A stretch of 64,000 nucleotides of DNA from Notospermus geniculatus (lineage: Eukaryota > Nemertea > Pilidiophora > Heteronemertea > Lineidae), in NCBI GenBank assembly GCA_002633025.1, contig NMRB01001057.1, forward strand, positions 157,056 through 221,055, given 5' to 3'. Both the position numbers and the translations under genes were made by a program. How positions within the stretch are numbered: the first letter of the stretch is position 1; the number at the start of each line of letters is the position of its first letter. Shown in pieces: positions 12,011 through 24,562 of this stretch. The notes under the pieces are model-generated. The model was not told the DNA's origin, did no database searches, and saw only the letters and a list, made by a program, of their open reading frames with translations.

Positions 12011-12533
12011 ATGCAGTTTTCAGTAAATAATACTTAAATCTTTTCTGCATCTTACATACACAAACCTGCTTCTGCAGCATCACTCTGACATAAGACATGC
12101 TATATGAAGACAGTATACCACTGTATAATGTACGCGATGCTCGCAGCGCCGACCTGTCGGGATTTCCGGCACGCGGGTTCCTCATTGTTACTCAACATGC
12201 GGAGTTGGGTGTCAGCAGCGCCACCAGTGCACAGAATTCAGTCATGCAGCGCTGGTCATGGAGTCGTGTCATGACTTGGCCAAACATGTGCTTGTCCCTG
12301 CACCCGCCGAAATCGCAGCTGTGAGGTGACAGAAGTTTGGCATTGCTGGGGTCCAGCTTCTCCTGTTGGTGATGTCGGCATTGCTGACCACACAACAGAT
12401 ATTTCATATCTTCGAATCGAGGTCCTGACACAATGTTGAGCAGCAGATCCCAAAGTGGCCAAGCCAGGTCTCTGCGATTGTGGTGTTGATTCGTCCTATC
12501 ATATTACTCAACATGCGGACTTAGGCTGCATAC

Positions 12534-12910
12534 CAGTCAGGAACAATCGCTCGATCGCCAGTTGCCATCCAATCGAACTGCGTCGGTCAATATTGAACAA
12601 CTGGGTGTAAATATGGCGTCGGCCAATTGGCCGAAAATCGACCGATCGAGGGGCGGTACTTTCAACACTGTCAAAAAAACGGTATAAATGCGCAGGACCG
12701 TTTTTTGACAGTGTTGAAAGTACCGCCCCTCGATCGGACGATTTTCGGCCAATTGGCCGACGCTATATTTAAACGCACGCTGTTGTTCAATTGACCGACG
12801 CAGTTCGATTGGCGGCAACTGGCGATCGGTAGATTGAAATGCGCGCCATTCCTTCGAGCTGCGCAGTTCAATTGACCGATAACTGGCGATCGGGCGAAAA
12901 TTCCTGACTG
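12534..12910. mobile_element. 377-bp foldback element, specific to copy B
   Basis: Nearly the whole element is an imperfect palindrome. It starts CAGTCAGGAA and ends TTCCTGACTG. The centre pairs cactgtcaaaaaaacgg with ccgttttttgacagtg around tataaatgcgcagga. Copy A lacks it (gctgcatacagcctgcgcc near 3336). The flanks catac and catgt may be remnants of a TSD. CAG-type ends resemble hAT elements, but that assignment is uncertain. Confidence 0.8.
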
Positions 12911-13883
12911 CATGTAGCGCCACCAGTCCTAAGGCCTTTTTTTCGAGAATAAAGTATGTAAAAATGCTCGAAGGCCCCTCGAACCCAATCATTGGAAAGC
13001 TCTCTGAGAGCACTTTCCAATGAATACCTATGTAACAGGATTTTCCGTAAGATTAGGGAATTTTGTAGGTTTGTAAATATTAATGAAATCGCTACTTGCA
13101 GTGAAAGGGTTATAATAGTTGAAATGTCTTTACGCCTGCACAATTTTGCCACCTGTGTGGTGAAGAACTAAACTGCTTTTTTCCCACTGCTTGCCACCAT
13201 AACTTGAAATTACCAGCACTCTTTACTTCAGTTCTTATTGCATAGCGACTAATTCAAGCCATCCAATCGCCAAGTGCACGCATCGCTAGTAAATTCTTTG
13301 AATTGCTGAATTAACTTCGAAAAAGTATAACTTCCTGAAAAATTATAAAAATCTACTTTTTTTCTTTTACAATGACTACCGCACGTTGACGAGGCTAAGT
13401 ACTTAATATTCAAGGAATTCGAATCGGTGGTGTTGGATTGAAAGTCGTCACGCTTGCAGGAAATGCACAAGGGTATGGTTCAAGTAATAAAATTCCTTAA
13501 ACTGTGTTTTCGTCGAGTGAAATCGACTTGCACTGCGACTCCTCAGAAGGAGTGGCCGTCGTAACAGTCAGGTGGTCTTTCATATGATTTTCTAAAAATT
13601 CTAATTTACGGGCCATGCCCTGCAGGAAATTCACAAGAATTGTTCAAAAGTAGTAAAATAAGTAGTGAAATCGAAATGCATGAGGATTCCTTAGAACGTA
13701 CGCCCGTCGTAATGATCTGATAATATTTTAAGCGATTTTGTTGGAAATTCTGATTTTGACCAATGCTCCAATGCCTTATAGTAATTTCAATAAATGAATA
13801 CATAAATAAATAAATAAATATCTATCAGCCCACATGCCATTACTAGTATTAGGCTTGGAGTTATATAATAACAAGTGTATTAA
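12911..13883. other. Non-genic stretch in copy B
   Basis: Counterpart of about 3347-4325, including an (aata)n run near 13787-13822. No gene recognised. Confidence 0.45.
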
Positions 13884-14066
13884 AGCGAATCAAAAGCGAA
13901 AAAAATTGATTTAGAAATGGAATTTGAAAGGGGACGAATTTTCGGGTAAAATGTAAACAAACTTCTCCAGAATGTCAACAAAAGAAATTTTCGTGCATTC
14001 TGATTGGCTGATTTTTCTGTTTACAAACACCATCCAAATGTAAACAAAATCCGCTTTTGATTCGCT
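13884..14066. mobile_element. TTAA-flanked MITE, copy B
   Basis: Same element and same TTAA sites (13880-13883, 14067-14070) as 4326-4509, inherited through the segmental duplication. Confidence 0.75.
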
Positions 14067-14298
14067 TTAAGCGTGAAATTCCATCAAGTTACTGTAAAGT
14101 CGCAGTTGTAAGGTCACAGAGGTCTGGCATTGCCGAGGTCTAGCTTCTCCAGTTGGTGATGGTCGGCTTGCTGACCACACAGCAGGCTTTTGATATCTTC
14201 GAATCGAAGTCCTGTAATGGCTGTAACTGACGCTTTTGATATGATAATGTTGCAGGAGCTAGATCCCAGTCGCTAAGCCAGGTCTCTGTGACCTTACA

Positions 14299-16654
14299 AT
14301 TGCGATTTTGGTATGTACGTACTTTTATGACATGCCATAGGTATCTTCCCTCGGTATAGTACTAACGCTTCCCAACATTATTTTTACACACTAGACCTAT
14401 AATTCATTTCAAGATAGGCCCTATGCTACATGCAGACATCGTTTTAGCTAGTATAGGCCTATAATTCATTTTGGTACACCCTGTGCTACATACAGACATC
14501 GTAAAGTGCACTAGGTCAGAGTGAGTACTTTTATGAAAGCCCTCTTATACAGAGGCATGCCAATAATTTAATTGATATATCCCAAAGTCGATATCTCTGA
14601 ACATTGTTTACCAAGTTTATGGGGAAGTCTTAACCTACGCAAGAGCTATTAACATGTACCTCGCTAACCTACATTTTAAGTGCAATGTAAGTTAGTAATT
14701 GTGTACGTTATATCGACAGTATATGACTATCAGACATCGAATACGCAGGATTTCAAGGAAGATTATATGTGTAGCAGAATATTTATGACTTAAGTTGCAA
14801 GAAATTTGATATAAATGTCGGCCTAATTGACGCAATCGACATTACTATTTATTACTTTTTTTTGTTCATTTTTCATTCCATTTTCCTTCTTTTTAAAAAT
14901 TTTCTGCATTTTATTTTACTTTTCTTCAATTTTCATTCTTTTTTCCATCATTTCTATCTTATTTAATTTTCTTGCTATAAATATTGCTTCTATTTTCTAT
15001 CATTTTGTATTCGTTTTTTTCTTTATCTTCTTTTTTCTTCCTTAAGATCTGGTACAATAGAGACTTATAAAGTCACAGAAAAGCCAGGCATTTTAAGTGC
15101 AATGTAAGTTAGTAATTATGTATGTGATATCGAGATGTATGACTATCAGACACTGAACAGATCAGGATTTCACGGAAGGTGATATATGAAATGAAATATT
15201 TATGACTTTGCATAATAGGACGTTGCAGGAAATTTGATATAAATGTAGGCCTACTTGACGTGATAAATGTAAACATATTGGGCCATATTCAAAAAGTGTG
15301 TTTAAGACTTAGACGCGTGTAATTTCGTCAATGGCGGAAGTGTGTGCATTTAGTGAAGTTACACGCGTCTAAGTCTTAATCACGCGATGATCACCCTTTT
15401 TGAATACGGCCCATTACTTTTGTGATTTTTTTTCTTTTTTTCTTGATTTTTTTGTTGTATTTTCTTACCTTTTCTTTCAATTTTCTATCGTATGGGATGC
15501 CTGTTTATCAAGCACTTTTTCAAAAGCAAAAGTGTTTCATCTTTAATACAACATCCAAGTTTGTAGAGGGATGTTTTAAGACTCTTTAACAGTTGATATA
15601 GAAATATACTCGGAGCTACAGTGGCCCATAATGGTCCCTCCCCCGCCACTGCAAACTGTGTGCGGTGAAGAAAGGAATGACGGCTAAGATATTCCTGACT
15701 TTCTCAGGATGGTAAAAATATCAAGTGATGTTTCAAAACACACAAATGTTTTTTTGATCAAAAGTGTTACATCTTTATACAACATCCAGGTTTTAGAATG
15801 ATATTTGAAATTACAGTTTTTAAACCTTTTTAATAATTAATAATTAATAGAAATATATCTAAATATAGCTGATCAGTGGTCCTTGCTCGCTCCCTTCGTC
15901 GCCTCATACTGTGTGTGGTGACGAAGGGAGCAAGCGCTAAGGGCCTCTGATATTCACAGGATGGTAAAAATATGAACTGATGTTGTCTACATTGGCCTTC
16001 AAAGTTCACACTGCAAAAATACTACACTTAAAATTTACAAAAAAGTACTTGAACACAAAATCGACGTGAATGAACTCGCCCCTGGAAGGATAAAGTACAA
16101 GGCATCCACATGTTTTTAGTGCCAAAAACAAAGAGAGATCATGCCGGAAGATTGACATCAGCATTTTTGGCTTTCTGCCGATTCCAAAAGTTAACGAACA
16201 TGCTTTCGTGTCAAAATACAACAATTTTTACCTTTTTTTCTGTACTAATTAGACTTCGCTTTACAAATGTAATACCTTGTGAAAGATGTCAAAAGTAATA
16301 TAAAGGCGAGGATTTTGTTTCGGTATTCGTGACATCCCAGTTTTTAACCCTTTCCCTAACCCGACTATTAACGAAATGATGTTGGTTACATGAAGAGTGA
16401 AACACGTTGCAGGAACCAAGATCGTGAGAGCTAGTAACTTTCATCTGAGTTACCGGTATGAGAGGGATCGTAGTCCCCCGGAGTCTTAAGTCCGTTTTTA
16501 TAGTTCAACAGGAACTATGTAGGAAAAATGGCTAAAGAAACCGACACTCCAGCGCAGCCACGAAACTTGCCATACAATTGCAGATTATTGTGTCCCAGAC
16601 TTTCATTCCTGGGACTTTCTCCTCTGATACACCGGTCTGAACGGTTTAGGTGAG
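14299..16654. other. Non-genic stretch in copy B
   Basis: Counterpart of about 4746-7114. It includes the T/C-rich tract (about 14845-15045) and the hairpin MITE at 15279-15413. No gene seen. Confidence 0.45.
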
Positions 16655-16766
16655 GACGAAAACCATTCCGGGGCATTCAAGAAGCAGCAAATTCTGCACA
16701 TCACTTGATTCCCTTTCAGACCAGTTTAAAGTACAGACGCGCATTGTAAAAGGCGCCACACAAATT

Positions 16767-16927
16767 GTTGGTGCAGCCTTAACAGAGGTTTCTATTTACC
16801 TACTGGTTGTGCCATTACTATGTGTGCCATGTATATAACTTTTATGTCTTTTAATTGTTTTACTCATTGTTTTATTGATTGTTTTACTGATTGTACACAC
16901 ATAGTATAAAGTTTAAATAAATAAATA
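16767..16927 (+). mobile_element. Short retroposon insertion with (aaat)n tail
   Basis: A 161-bp insertion absent from copy A (near 7225), flanked by the 5-bp duplication AAATT (16762-16766 and 16928-16932). It ends in aaataaataaataa, like the 3' tail of a LINE or SINE. No coding sequence. Confidence 0.7.
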
Positions 16928-17456
16928 AAATTACGCAGTACAAAAACGCTTCGAAAAAGCATACGCTTCGAAAAAATATTTTCTGGGGAACTCAAGGAAC
17001 AACAAGTGTCGCACACCACTTGATCCCCCCCTGCACACCATTTTAGATAACACACTGTCGACTCGCTGGTCAAAGGTGCGGCACATCATCACCTCGGCCA
17101 GAGCAGTTTCGTCAAAAACGTAACTGGGAATCACGGAGCAGCTAATTTAGACATCACTCGATCTTTCAGGCGAGTTGAGAGAAAAGCGGAATGGGTGACC
17201 AGGCGGGTAAAGACGCTTCACATTATTACTCCAGCAACTCAAGAAACCCTTCTGGGGAACTCAAGGAGCAGCAGATTCAGCACATCATTAACACGTAATC
17301 CAACTTTCAGGCCAGTTGAGAGTACAGAGTGGCGACTCACGGAGACCAAGGCGGGTCACGTACCATCCAGTCTCTCCAGAAACCATTCTTGGGAAAATAA
17401 GGAGTACCTTATTCCCTCCCGCCTGAATTTTATAACTTATTCAAAATTATGTAATA

Positions 17457-17948
17457 CCATAAAGGAATCAACCATAAAGGTTTAACTGCGAACGATGAGC
17501 TTACTGAGGGAGACACTTCCTTTGTTGCCACCAGATGTCTCTCACTGCCTGAATTTTGGCTTTACGTAATAGGTACGAGCTTCAACTTTTTTTGTGGTGA
17601 AGAGGTACATGAACCTGCCAACATGATGCTTTGAATTCCATTTCTGACGATAACTGAGCTATTTTCAGCACAATTAGTGTTCCATGTACAAATGTACGTC
17701 AGCCTATTCAAATGTACACCGATGACCCTGAACACACATCGTTCGTGGGGTTCTCATTAATTCAGACCTTTTGTATCATAAGATCAACTAGTTGGAATTC
17801 AACAAAATTTGCAGTGAATGTGCAGAAGGGTCTTGCCTATCATATGGAAACGTCAGAATGCAAATCTGTTGGGTTTTAAAGGGATATTGTCCACATTTAT
17901 AAAATGCTAAATTTGTCAGTTGAACCTTTATGGTTGATTCCTTTATGG
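17457..17948 (-). mobile_element. CCATAAAGG-family MITE, 492 bp, boundaries proven
   Basis: Inverted ends CCATAAAGGAATCAACCA and complement, about 30 bp, flanked by TA on both sides. The element is absent from copy A near 7745, so the ends are exact to a few bases. TA flanks would fit a Tc1/mariner-type mechanism, though AAT is an alternative reading. It encodes no transposase. Confidence 0.8.
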
Positions 17949-19032
17949 TAATACATGTAGCTTGTACAAAATTGTGTAATAATTTTGTAACTTATTCAAA
18001 GGTATGAAAATTGACCGACGAAAAGTTACGCAATTTAGGCCTACACGCAAATGTTGGGCAAAACAAGAAAGCGGAATTGGAAAAAAGGAAAAAGTGAAAT
18101 TGGAAAAAACGGAAAACCTACCTTCTGTCAGGACCATTAATGTAAGACACAGGACTACTAAACCAAGGAAAATTGAACTTTGCCACCGCCGTGTCATGTC
18201 TTGTCTTTAGAGTCTTCAGTCCTCCACAAAAATAACGTTTGCCGCGAATTTCTCTACAAATAAATCCTTGCGCACCGTAAGGGTTGCGATAAAGTCAAAC
18301 ACAACTTCACTCCGAGATAAGTTATCTCTATCTGACGATGTCTACTTTTCAATCTTGCGAACTTTCTTACGCGAGACCAGAGTGGGTGGCGAGCGATGTG
18401 AACTCCGAGATAGCGATCCGTGATGTAAGCACCGCGATCGTATGTCTGACTGTCTTAAACGAAAAGACTCGTTACTATCGGTGTTTACTCATTGTGTAGT
18501 TTACTTGGCAACTTGCCGTATCTGACGCAAGCTTCACAACGCGGGAATTCCCTACACTTGGAGCGGTTCTCACGTGTACAGTTCATGAGAAGACGGAGTA
18601 CGCCGGTAATTAGGCACAGTGGAAACACACATGGTCTGCTGGGCAAGGGGCCGTAGGGCTAACTCGGCGAATCGCCCCTTCAGGAATTGATCGTGTGATG
18701 GCGTGGAAAACCCTAACATGCCGGGAAGAAAAAAATCTTTGAGTGGCATTTTTGATAGGATGAAAAAACTATATATTGAATTCATTGGTTTCACTGTCTA
18801 TAGGAACACAACGTTTCTACCAGTTCTGAGACCGTAAATCTATTTCCAAGATCTCTAAGACCTTTTTATTCCAGAATTATTTTATCGGTTAATGATCTGT
18901 CTCATGTTTTATGGCATTCTGTTTCACTCAGGTACACTTATCTATTACCTGTATTTCTTCCTTTTACCATTTATTCTAAGCAATATTTATGTAAAGTGCT
19001 TTAGATCTTTAGAGCATGTTTTACTTGTATAA
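17949..19032. other. Non-genic stretch in copy B
   Basis: Counterpart of about 7775-8815. No gene supported. A 3-bp difference near 18350 shifts the frame that is open in copy A. Confidence 0.45.
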
Positions 19033-19256
19033 TATGAAATAGAAATCGGGTTTCTAAGGTGAAAGACATTGCTTCCTACCAGATTCGAACCCACAGACCC
19101 TCGCATGAGGCATCAATCGCCAGCACTAAGGGGCAGCACGCCTTAAACCACTAGGCCAAATCCCCATCTTCAAAAAAGATGGTTCATTGGCCCGTGTTTA
19201 AACGAGGCGTCCATCAGTACCATGCGAGTAGTCCAAACAATCTCCGAACCCAAAAA
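19033..19256 (-). mobile_element. tRNA-derived SINE with 15-bp TSD
   Basis: A 224-bp insertion flanked by GTTTTACTTGTATAA (19018-19032 and 19257-19271). On the minus strand it holds an A-box-like TTGGCCTAGTGG and a B-box GGGTTCGAATC about 70 nt apart, the internal RNA polymerase III promoter of a tRNA-derived SINE. A related fragment is at 37030-37100. It is not a functional tRNA gene: the arms do not form a clean acceptor stem. Confidence 0.75.
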
Positions 19257-19460
19257 GTTTTACTTGTATAAAGAGCTGTAAAGAGCTTTAGAGCATGTTT
19301 TACTTGTATAAAGAGCTGTAAAGTGCTTTAGATCTTTAGAGCATGTTTTACTTGTATAAAGAGCTGTAAAGTGCTTTAGAGCTTTAGAGCATGTTTTACT
19401 TGTATAAAGAGCTGTAAAGAGCTTTAGAGCATGTTTTACTTGTACATGTATAAAGCACCA
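19257..19460 (+). repeat. Local tandem repeat, unit about 39-51 bp
   Basis: Four to five units of tttacttgtataaagagctgt..gctttagagcatg. Copy A has a single diverged unit near 8790-8820, so the expansion followed the duplication and lies exactly at the SINE insertion site. Confidence 0.75.
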
Positions 19461-20479
19461 TAAAATACTGTATTATGAAATTAAATTAAATTAAATTAAA
19501 CTTAATTTAATTTTTAATTCAATTCTTCCCTGGTCGTTGACTGGTGTACAAGTCTGGAAGTCTGTATGGAAGGAACTCAGAAGAAGCCTGTTAGAACCAT
19601 AAGCATTAATAGCTTGGATTTTATTGGTTCATGTGCTGGGTTCCTTGCAAGATGCCCAAGCAACATCTGTTGAAAAGTACGAGTGATCACATGTCTTGTC
19701 AGGGCTTCATTTCCTTGTAGTGTTGTGGCTTCCCTTTGCCTGTTCCCAAACACCAAATGAATTTACGTATGATGATAGTCTTTCTTATCAATGCTGTTCT
19801 TTCCTTGCAGCATTGTAACTTCTTCTTCAACTAACTCGCAAACAAATCCGATGCAATACACATACAGTATGGCGATTGACATTCTCTCACAGCTCCCTTA
19901 GTATACTGTGAACTTCTTTGCCCGCTTCCGAGCAAAATGATCCTTGAAATTTACATAGAATCACAGGCCTAGTCAGATCTCCTTTCCTTTGTGGTGTTGT
20001 GGCTGTCTGTTGCCCGCTTCCCAGCCAAAACCGATGAAATTTGCCGATCATCACATGAATAGTCGCATCTGCCTGTTCGTTACATTTCGGATTTCTCTTC
20101 CCTGCTACCCAGTCAAAAGCCGATGAGATCTATGGACAAAGGCAGGTCGTGCCTGGGCTGCCTTTTTTAGTGTTGCATGTTAGCTTTTTGCCTGCTGCCC
20201 AGCCAAAAATAGTTGCCATTTACGTTGACCACAGGCCTTCTCAGAGCTTCATCAGAGCTTCAATGTTTGTTGTATTATGGTTTTTGTTTTGCATGCTTTC
20301 CAGGAAAAAATCCTTCATATTGACCCAAATGACTGGCCTCGTCAAAGCGTCGTTTATTTTTAGTGTGATTTGGTCTTATTTTGCCTTCTTTCCGACAAAA
20401 AACCAAGGAAATAATTTACTCATGATCACAAGCCTTGTCAGTATTACAATTCTTTGTACATGTACTAGTGTTGTGGCAC

Positions 20480-20715
20480 TTTCTTTTGCTTGCTTCCCAG
20501 GAAAATGTCATTTGAAATCTACCACGCCGTGACCACAGCGTTAGAGCTACCCGGTATGTGTACTTATGTAGCATGCATTTTCAGAACATTTTTTCTTCTT
20601 TTGCTTGCTTCCCAGGAAAATGTCCTTCAAATCTACCACGCGGTGACCACAGCGTCAGAGCTACATTTACCCGGTATTTGTACTTATGTAGCATGCATTT
20701 TCAGAACTTTTTTAT
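20480..20715 (+). repeat. Local tandem duplication of about 110 bp
   Basis: The segment ttgcttcccaggaaaatgtc..gtagcatgcattttcagaac occurs twice here but once in copy A (9840-9950). Confidence 0.75.
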
Positions 20716-20873
20716 TTGTAGCGATAATTTGACTTTATTTTCCTCCTTTAAAAAAACAACGCAATCTACCTGCAATGGCAAGCCTTATCAGCGCTGTTCA
20801 TTTTGTGATATTGTGACTTTATCGTCCAAGGTACGCAGCCAGTTGAAATCAACGTACATGTAGAATCAATAGA

Positions 20874-20987
20874 GAGCTTCTGCAAGCGCCCGGTTAGGCC
20901 ACACGACTACGTTTATCTATTGTTTGGGTGCACTCACACAATAGATAAACGTCTTCGTAGAGCCTAACCGGGCGCTTGCAGAAGCTC
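20874..20987. mobile_element. 114-bp hairpin MITE, copy B only
   Basis: Arms gagcttctgcaagcgcccgg and complement, about 48 nt each, around ttgggtgcactcac. Copy A has the empty site near 10107. Confidence 0.8.
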
Positions 20988-21378
20988 ACTACTATCTTGC
21001 CACATCTTCCTTTAGTAAGTAGTTTGTGGCTTTCTTTCCCTGCTTCCCTAAAATCGATGAATTTCCACAGCACCCTCTATTCACGGTGTTACGGATTTCT
21101 TCTGCTTGCTTTCCAATCAAAATCCGATTAAATTTAAGGTTCATAACCAGCCTTGTCATCGGCCTCTTTCTTTGTAATATTAAGTTGTGGCTCACTTATG
21201 CCTGCTTCACAGCAAAAAATGATATTTACGTAAGATGACAGGCCTTGTCAGCAGTTCCTTTTCTTTAGAGTTACCGGTAGTTTCTTTTGCCTGTTTTTCA
21301 GCAAAAACCGATGAAATTTTCGAACGATGACAGCCTCCATCAGTGCCAGAGTCTTTCTTCTTGTGATGCTGTAACATT

Positions 21379-22716
21379 AGGGAGTTTTCGCAAAATCTGA
21401 CGAAAAACGAAGTACGAACTAGAAATTGACTTACCAGTCAATTTTAAGACCGCCCTTGGAAATTGGGATACTAGAGATAGTTGACTTATAGAAAAATAAT
21501 TAGTTGTCCAGTGCAAAGGAATGTAAAGATGGAGGGTTAATGGACGAGCTTCAATAGACAGCATGATCAGGAGGTTAATGATCAACTGGTCATTAAGTAC
21601 GTACACCAAACATGACTACCTTGGCTTAACTGGTCATTAAGTAAGTCACTAGGCCATGGAAATAGGTCAGTTCAAACCTACACTTCATAAGCTTTAGTTT
21701 GATACCAAACATGACTACCTTGGCTTTATTTGGTCATGGAAAGAGGTAACTCAAACCTAAAGCATGTTCCTTGTCTTGTTATTGATACTCCCGGCCAAAG
21801 ATGTTTTGTTATTGATACACCCTGTTGTCCCATTTTAAGATAACACCCTGTATATATTCAATTCTTATCAATGAATCCTGCAGAAAGATGTTCCACACCA
21901 GCCACCTACCACCTAAAGTTGGAAAAAAGTGACTTGAAAAACCTGAAATAGCGCATTTCCTGCTTACGATTTCGACAGCGTGGGAGAGAGTGTTGTCGAA
22001 CGGACAGTAGCGCCCCGAGAGTGGAGCGGCAACAACGAGAACCAGTCTAGGTCCCAATGCGCATGCTCATTAAATCTCCACACTCTACAGTTGCGTTTTG
22101 GATGATAGTGCCAAATTGCGCGAAGACGATAGAGGCTTATGCGATAAAACAAATAAATGCATGCAAATTTTCGGACTATTTGTGTACGAATGACCCCAAG
22201 AATCAATAGGGTTCTGTGTAATATGCGTCTCGACACTTCCTGAAAGTTTCGCCGCAATTGAGGTCGAACTTCGTCAGTTATCCAGGCGAAACCACAGATT
22301 GGATGGAGAGAGAGAAATTCAGTAAAAACAAGGAAGACCGCCCCATTATGGGGGCGGTCTTAAATACGAAATTGGACGTCATATCCATGACGTAATGTAT
22401 TTCAGGAAATGGTTGGTACCACAAATGTCCCTCCTCCCAGTGCGTCTTTTAGCATGCCATGTAAGATCGAAAGAGTTATGGCGCATCTTGAATTTCTAAA
22501 TTTCCAATTCGTATCAACGAAGTGGAAACGAAAGATAAAGTTCAAAGTTGAATATACACCGTACCTCTGTCGGTCTAACTTCATACGCTAAAAGACGCTC
22601 TTGCAGCAGGCGATATTTGTGGTACCAACCATTTCCTGAAATACATTACGTCATGGATATGACGTCCAATTTCGTATTTCGTACTTCGTTTTTCGTCAGA
22701 TTTGCGAAAACTCCCT
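21379..22716. mobile_element. 1338-bp TIR transposon with ATT TSD
   Basis: Inverted ends of about 38 bp start AGGGAGTTTTCGCAAA. ATT flanks both ends (21376-21378, 22717-22719), while copy A has a single ATT (aacattcttatg, near 10490). No transposase was recognised. A second inverted pair lies inside (about 22362-22425 and 22615-22680). Elements at 39173-39301 and 45330-45552 share the terminal motif and a 3-bp ATT/ATA duplication. Confidence 0.85.
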
Positions 22717-24026
22717 ATTCTTATGAAAGTTACGCACCAAAAATTCCTTGTTAGCAAGTTGAGCAATAGGTGTCACTACGGCCCACTTCAATGCCTTGCG
22801 GGTCTATTCATGGTTGATTGAGCACCAATCAAGAGAACTTTATTTTGTATTGATCCGTTAGAACTTTGCTGCCATCTTTTGGCCATAAGTGCGACTGACT
22901 ACTCCTATTTGAGTAAACACCAAAGGACTTTTCAGAGCGTTCATTCTTTCTAGTATTATGTTTAAGCTTATCATGCCTGTTTCGAAGCAAAAAACAATGC
23001 TTTACGAAAGGCCTGGCAGAACCTTCTTTATTTGTAGTGTTGTGGCTTCATTTTGCCTACTTCAGTGCCAAAAAACGATGAAATTCAAGTATGACCACAG
23101 GTCTTGTGTCACAGCTTTGTTTTGAAGTGTTGAGTCTTTGTTTTGTGTGTTCGCCAGCAACAACCACCAAGAATAAGTATGATCATAGGCCTTGCCAGAA
23201 TTTTCTTTCTTTCTATTGTCTTACATTCAAATTCATTGATATCTGCAACATGTCATATTTGTTTAAAAATCAGAATATTCATAATTTTAAGTGTTTTTAT
23301 TACATGTACATCCCAAGGGGACCGTTGCACAGCACATGTGATGTCATAATGTGCTCAATGCATATTTATGAAGGTACAACGAATAGGCCTAGGCAGTCAC
23401 CGTATTAGCTCATTCACTACAAAGGTCGTCAGCCTATTGACACTAGTGACATCACAACTCATGGCAATAGTTTTCATGGATCAATAGAATGTCAGAAGTT
23501 TACAATGAGTGCAGTCTCCCTTTAAAAAACCAATATTTTGGCAACAAGAGAGAATAATGCAATTGCGTTAATATTCAATTTTCAGGTCCCAGGATTGAAA
23601 TTTTAGAAGAAATTTTCACCTACCTGGCTTCTTCTAACATCCTATTTTTTAACTATTGCTTGTTTTCTTTGACATCCTGTATAGTAAATCGAAGAAACGT
23701 GGGGAAATCGACGGTCACAGTGTCGACCTGCGCTTCGTACTCCATCTATCGGTCAAGACAGACATCGATTGTATCTGCAAAAGGAATCAGAGGTCGTTGT
23801 TGCCAAAGGAACACAAAGTACTGAGCTGATGGAGGGGTGTCTCCTGTACCTAAGATGGCGCCTCAATCATCGCCCAGGTTGCGTAGGAAAGCCACCAGAA
23901 CGGTTTCCACAGGCGTTACACTGTACATTTATAAAGTTTTTTTTCAGATAGATCTGGGCCAAGGTACAGTCTTTGACAAAAGTTTATCTCCACCGTTAAT
24001 CGTCATAACTTCCTTACAAAGAGAAG

Positions 24027-24229
24027 AAAGGGGCTGTTCGTTTTCGTCACTTGAGGAATCTGAGTTGAGATCCGTGGGAAAACGGCAAAAGTTGCACTTA
24101 CAAATTGCTGGGGTTATTTGTTGTGCTGTACAGAATAATCGCTGCAGTTTGCAGCTTCATAGCCTTTTCTGTTTTCCCAAGGATCACAACTCAGATTCCT
24201 CAATTGACGAAACCGAACAGCCCCTTTGA
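24027..24229. mobile_element. Foldback element with about 62-bp TIRs, copy B
   Basis: Counterpart of 11807-12010, with small differences in the left arm. Confidence 0.75.
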
Positions 24230-24315
24230 TGCAGTTTTCAGTAAATAATACTTAAATCTTTTCTGCATCTTACATACACAAACCTGCTTCTGCAGCATCA
24301 CTCTGACATAAGACA

Positions 24316-24507
24316 AGGTACAAAAAGCACAAAATTGACACACTAAATGATAATAAACAAGAAGTCAATCTCCAGAATTCACGAATTTTCGACCCCAACC
24401 GGGGTCTTTTTCAAGTGGAACTTTACAATCTGAAACTCTAGAAAAGACTGAGCTGAAACCCGAATGTAGAACTACATAGCCTGTGTAGACAGGACAAACA
24501 AGCAATA
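24316..24507 (-). mobile_element. 192-bp Penelope-like retroelement fragment, 16-bp TSD
   Basis: Flanked by ACTCTGACATAAGACA at 24300-24315 and 24508-24523; copy A lacks the insert. The minus strand carries aaaaagaccccgg and ggggtcgaaaa, a stem-loop followed by GAAA, related to the motif at 50421-50450. Such CTGAnGA-stem-GAAA cores are known from the terminal repeats of Penelope-like elements. The family call rests on this motif only. Confidence 0.55.
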
Positions 24508-24562
24508 ACTCTGACATAAGACATGCTATATGAAGACAGTATACTACTGTATAATGTACGCG

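Larger units (their letters stand above)
2928..12136 (+). repeat. Segmental tandem duplication, copy A (about 9.2 kb)
   Basis: Starts at tgctcgcagcgcc and ends at gtataatgtacgcg; the next base starts copy B with the same motif. The whole unit is collinear with 12137-24562 at high identity. No conserved protein gene was found. Open frames present in one copy are often frameshifted in the other (for example the frame at 8130-8444), which argues that the unit is non-coding. Confidence 0.9.
12137..24562 (+). repeat. Segmental tandem duplication, copy B (about 12.4 kb)
   Basis: Collinear with 2928-12136, starting again at tgctcgcagcgcc and ending gtataatgtacgcg. It is about 3.2 kb longer owing to insertions at 12534-12910, 16767-16927, 17457-17948, 19033-19256, 20874-20987, 21379-22716 and 24316-24507, plus local tandem expansions. 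Confidence 0.9.

Noticed and set aside
2928-24562. A CRISPR-like or other regular short spaced array in the duplicated region
   Set aside because: Repeats there are long, diverged tandem units without uniform spacers.
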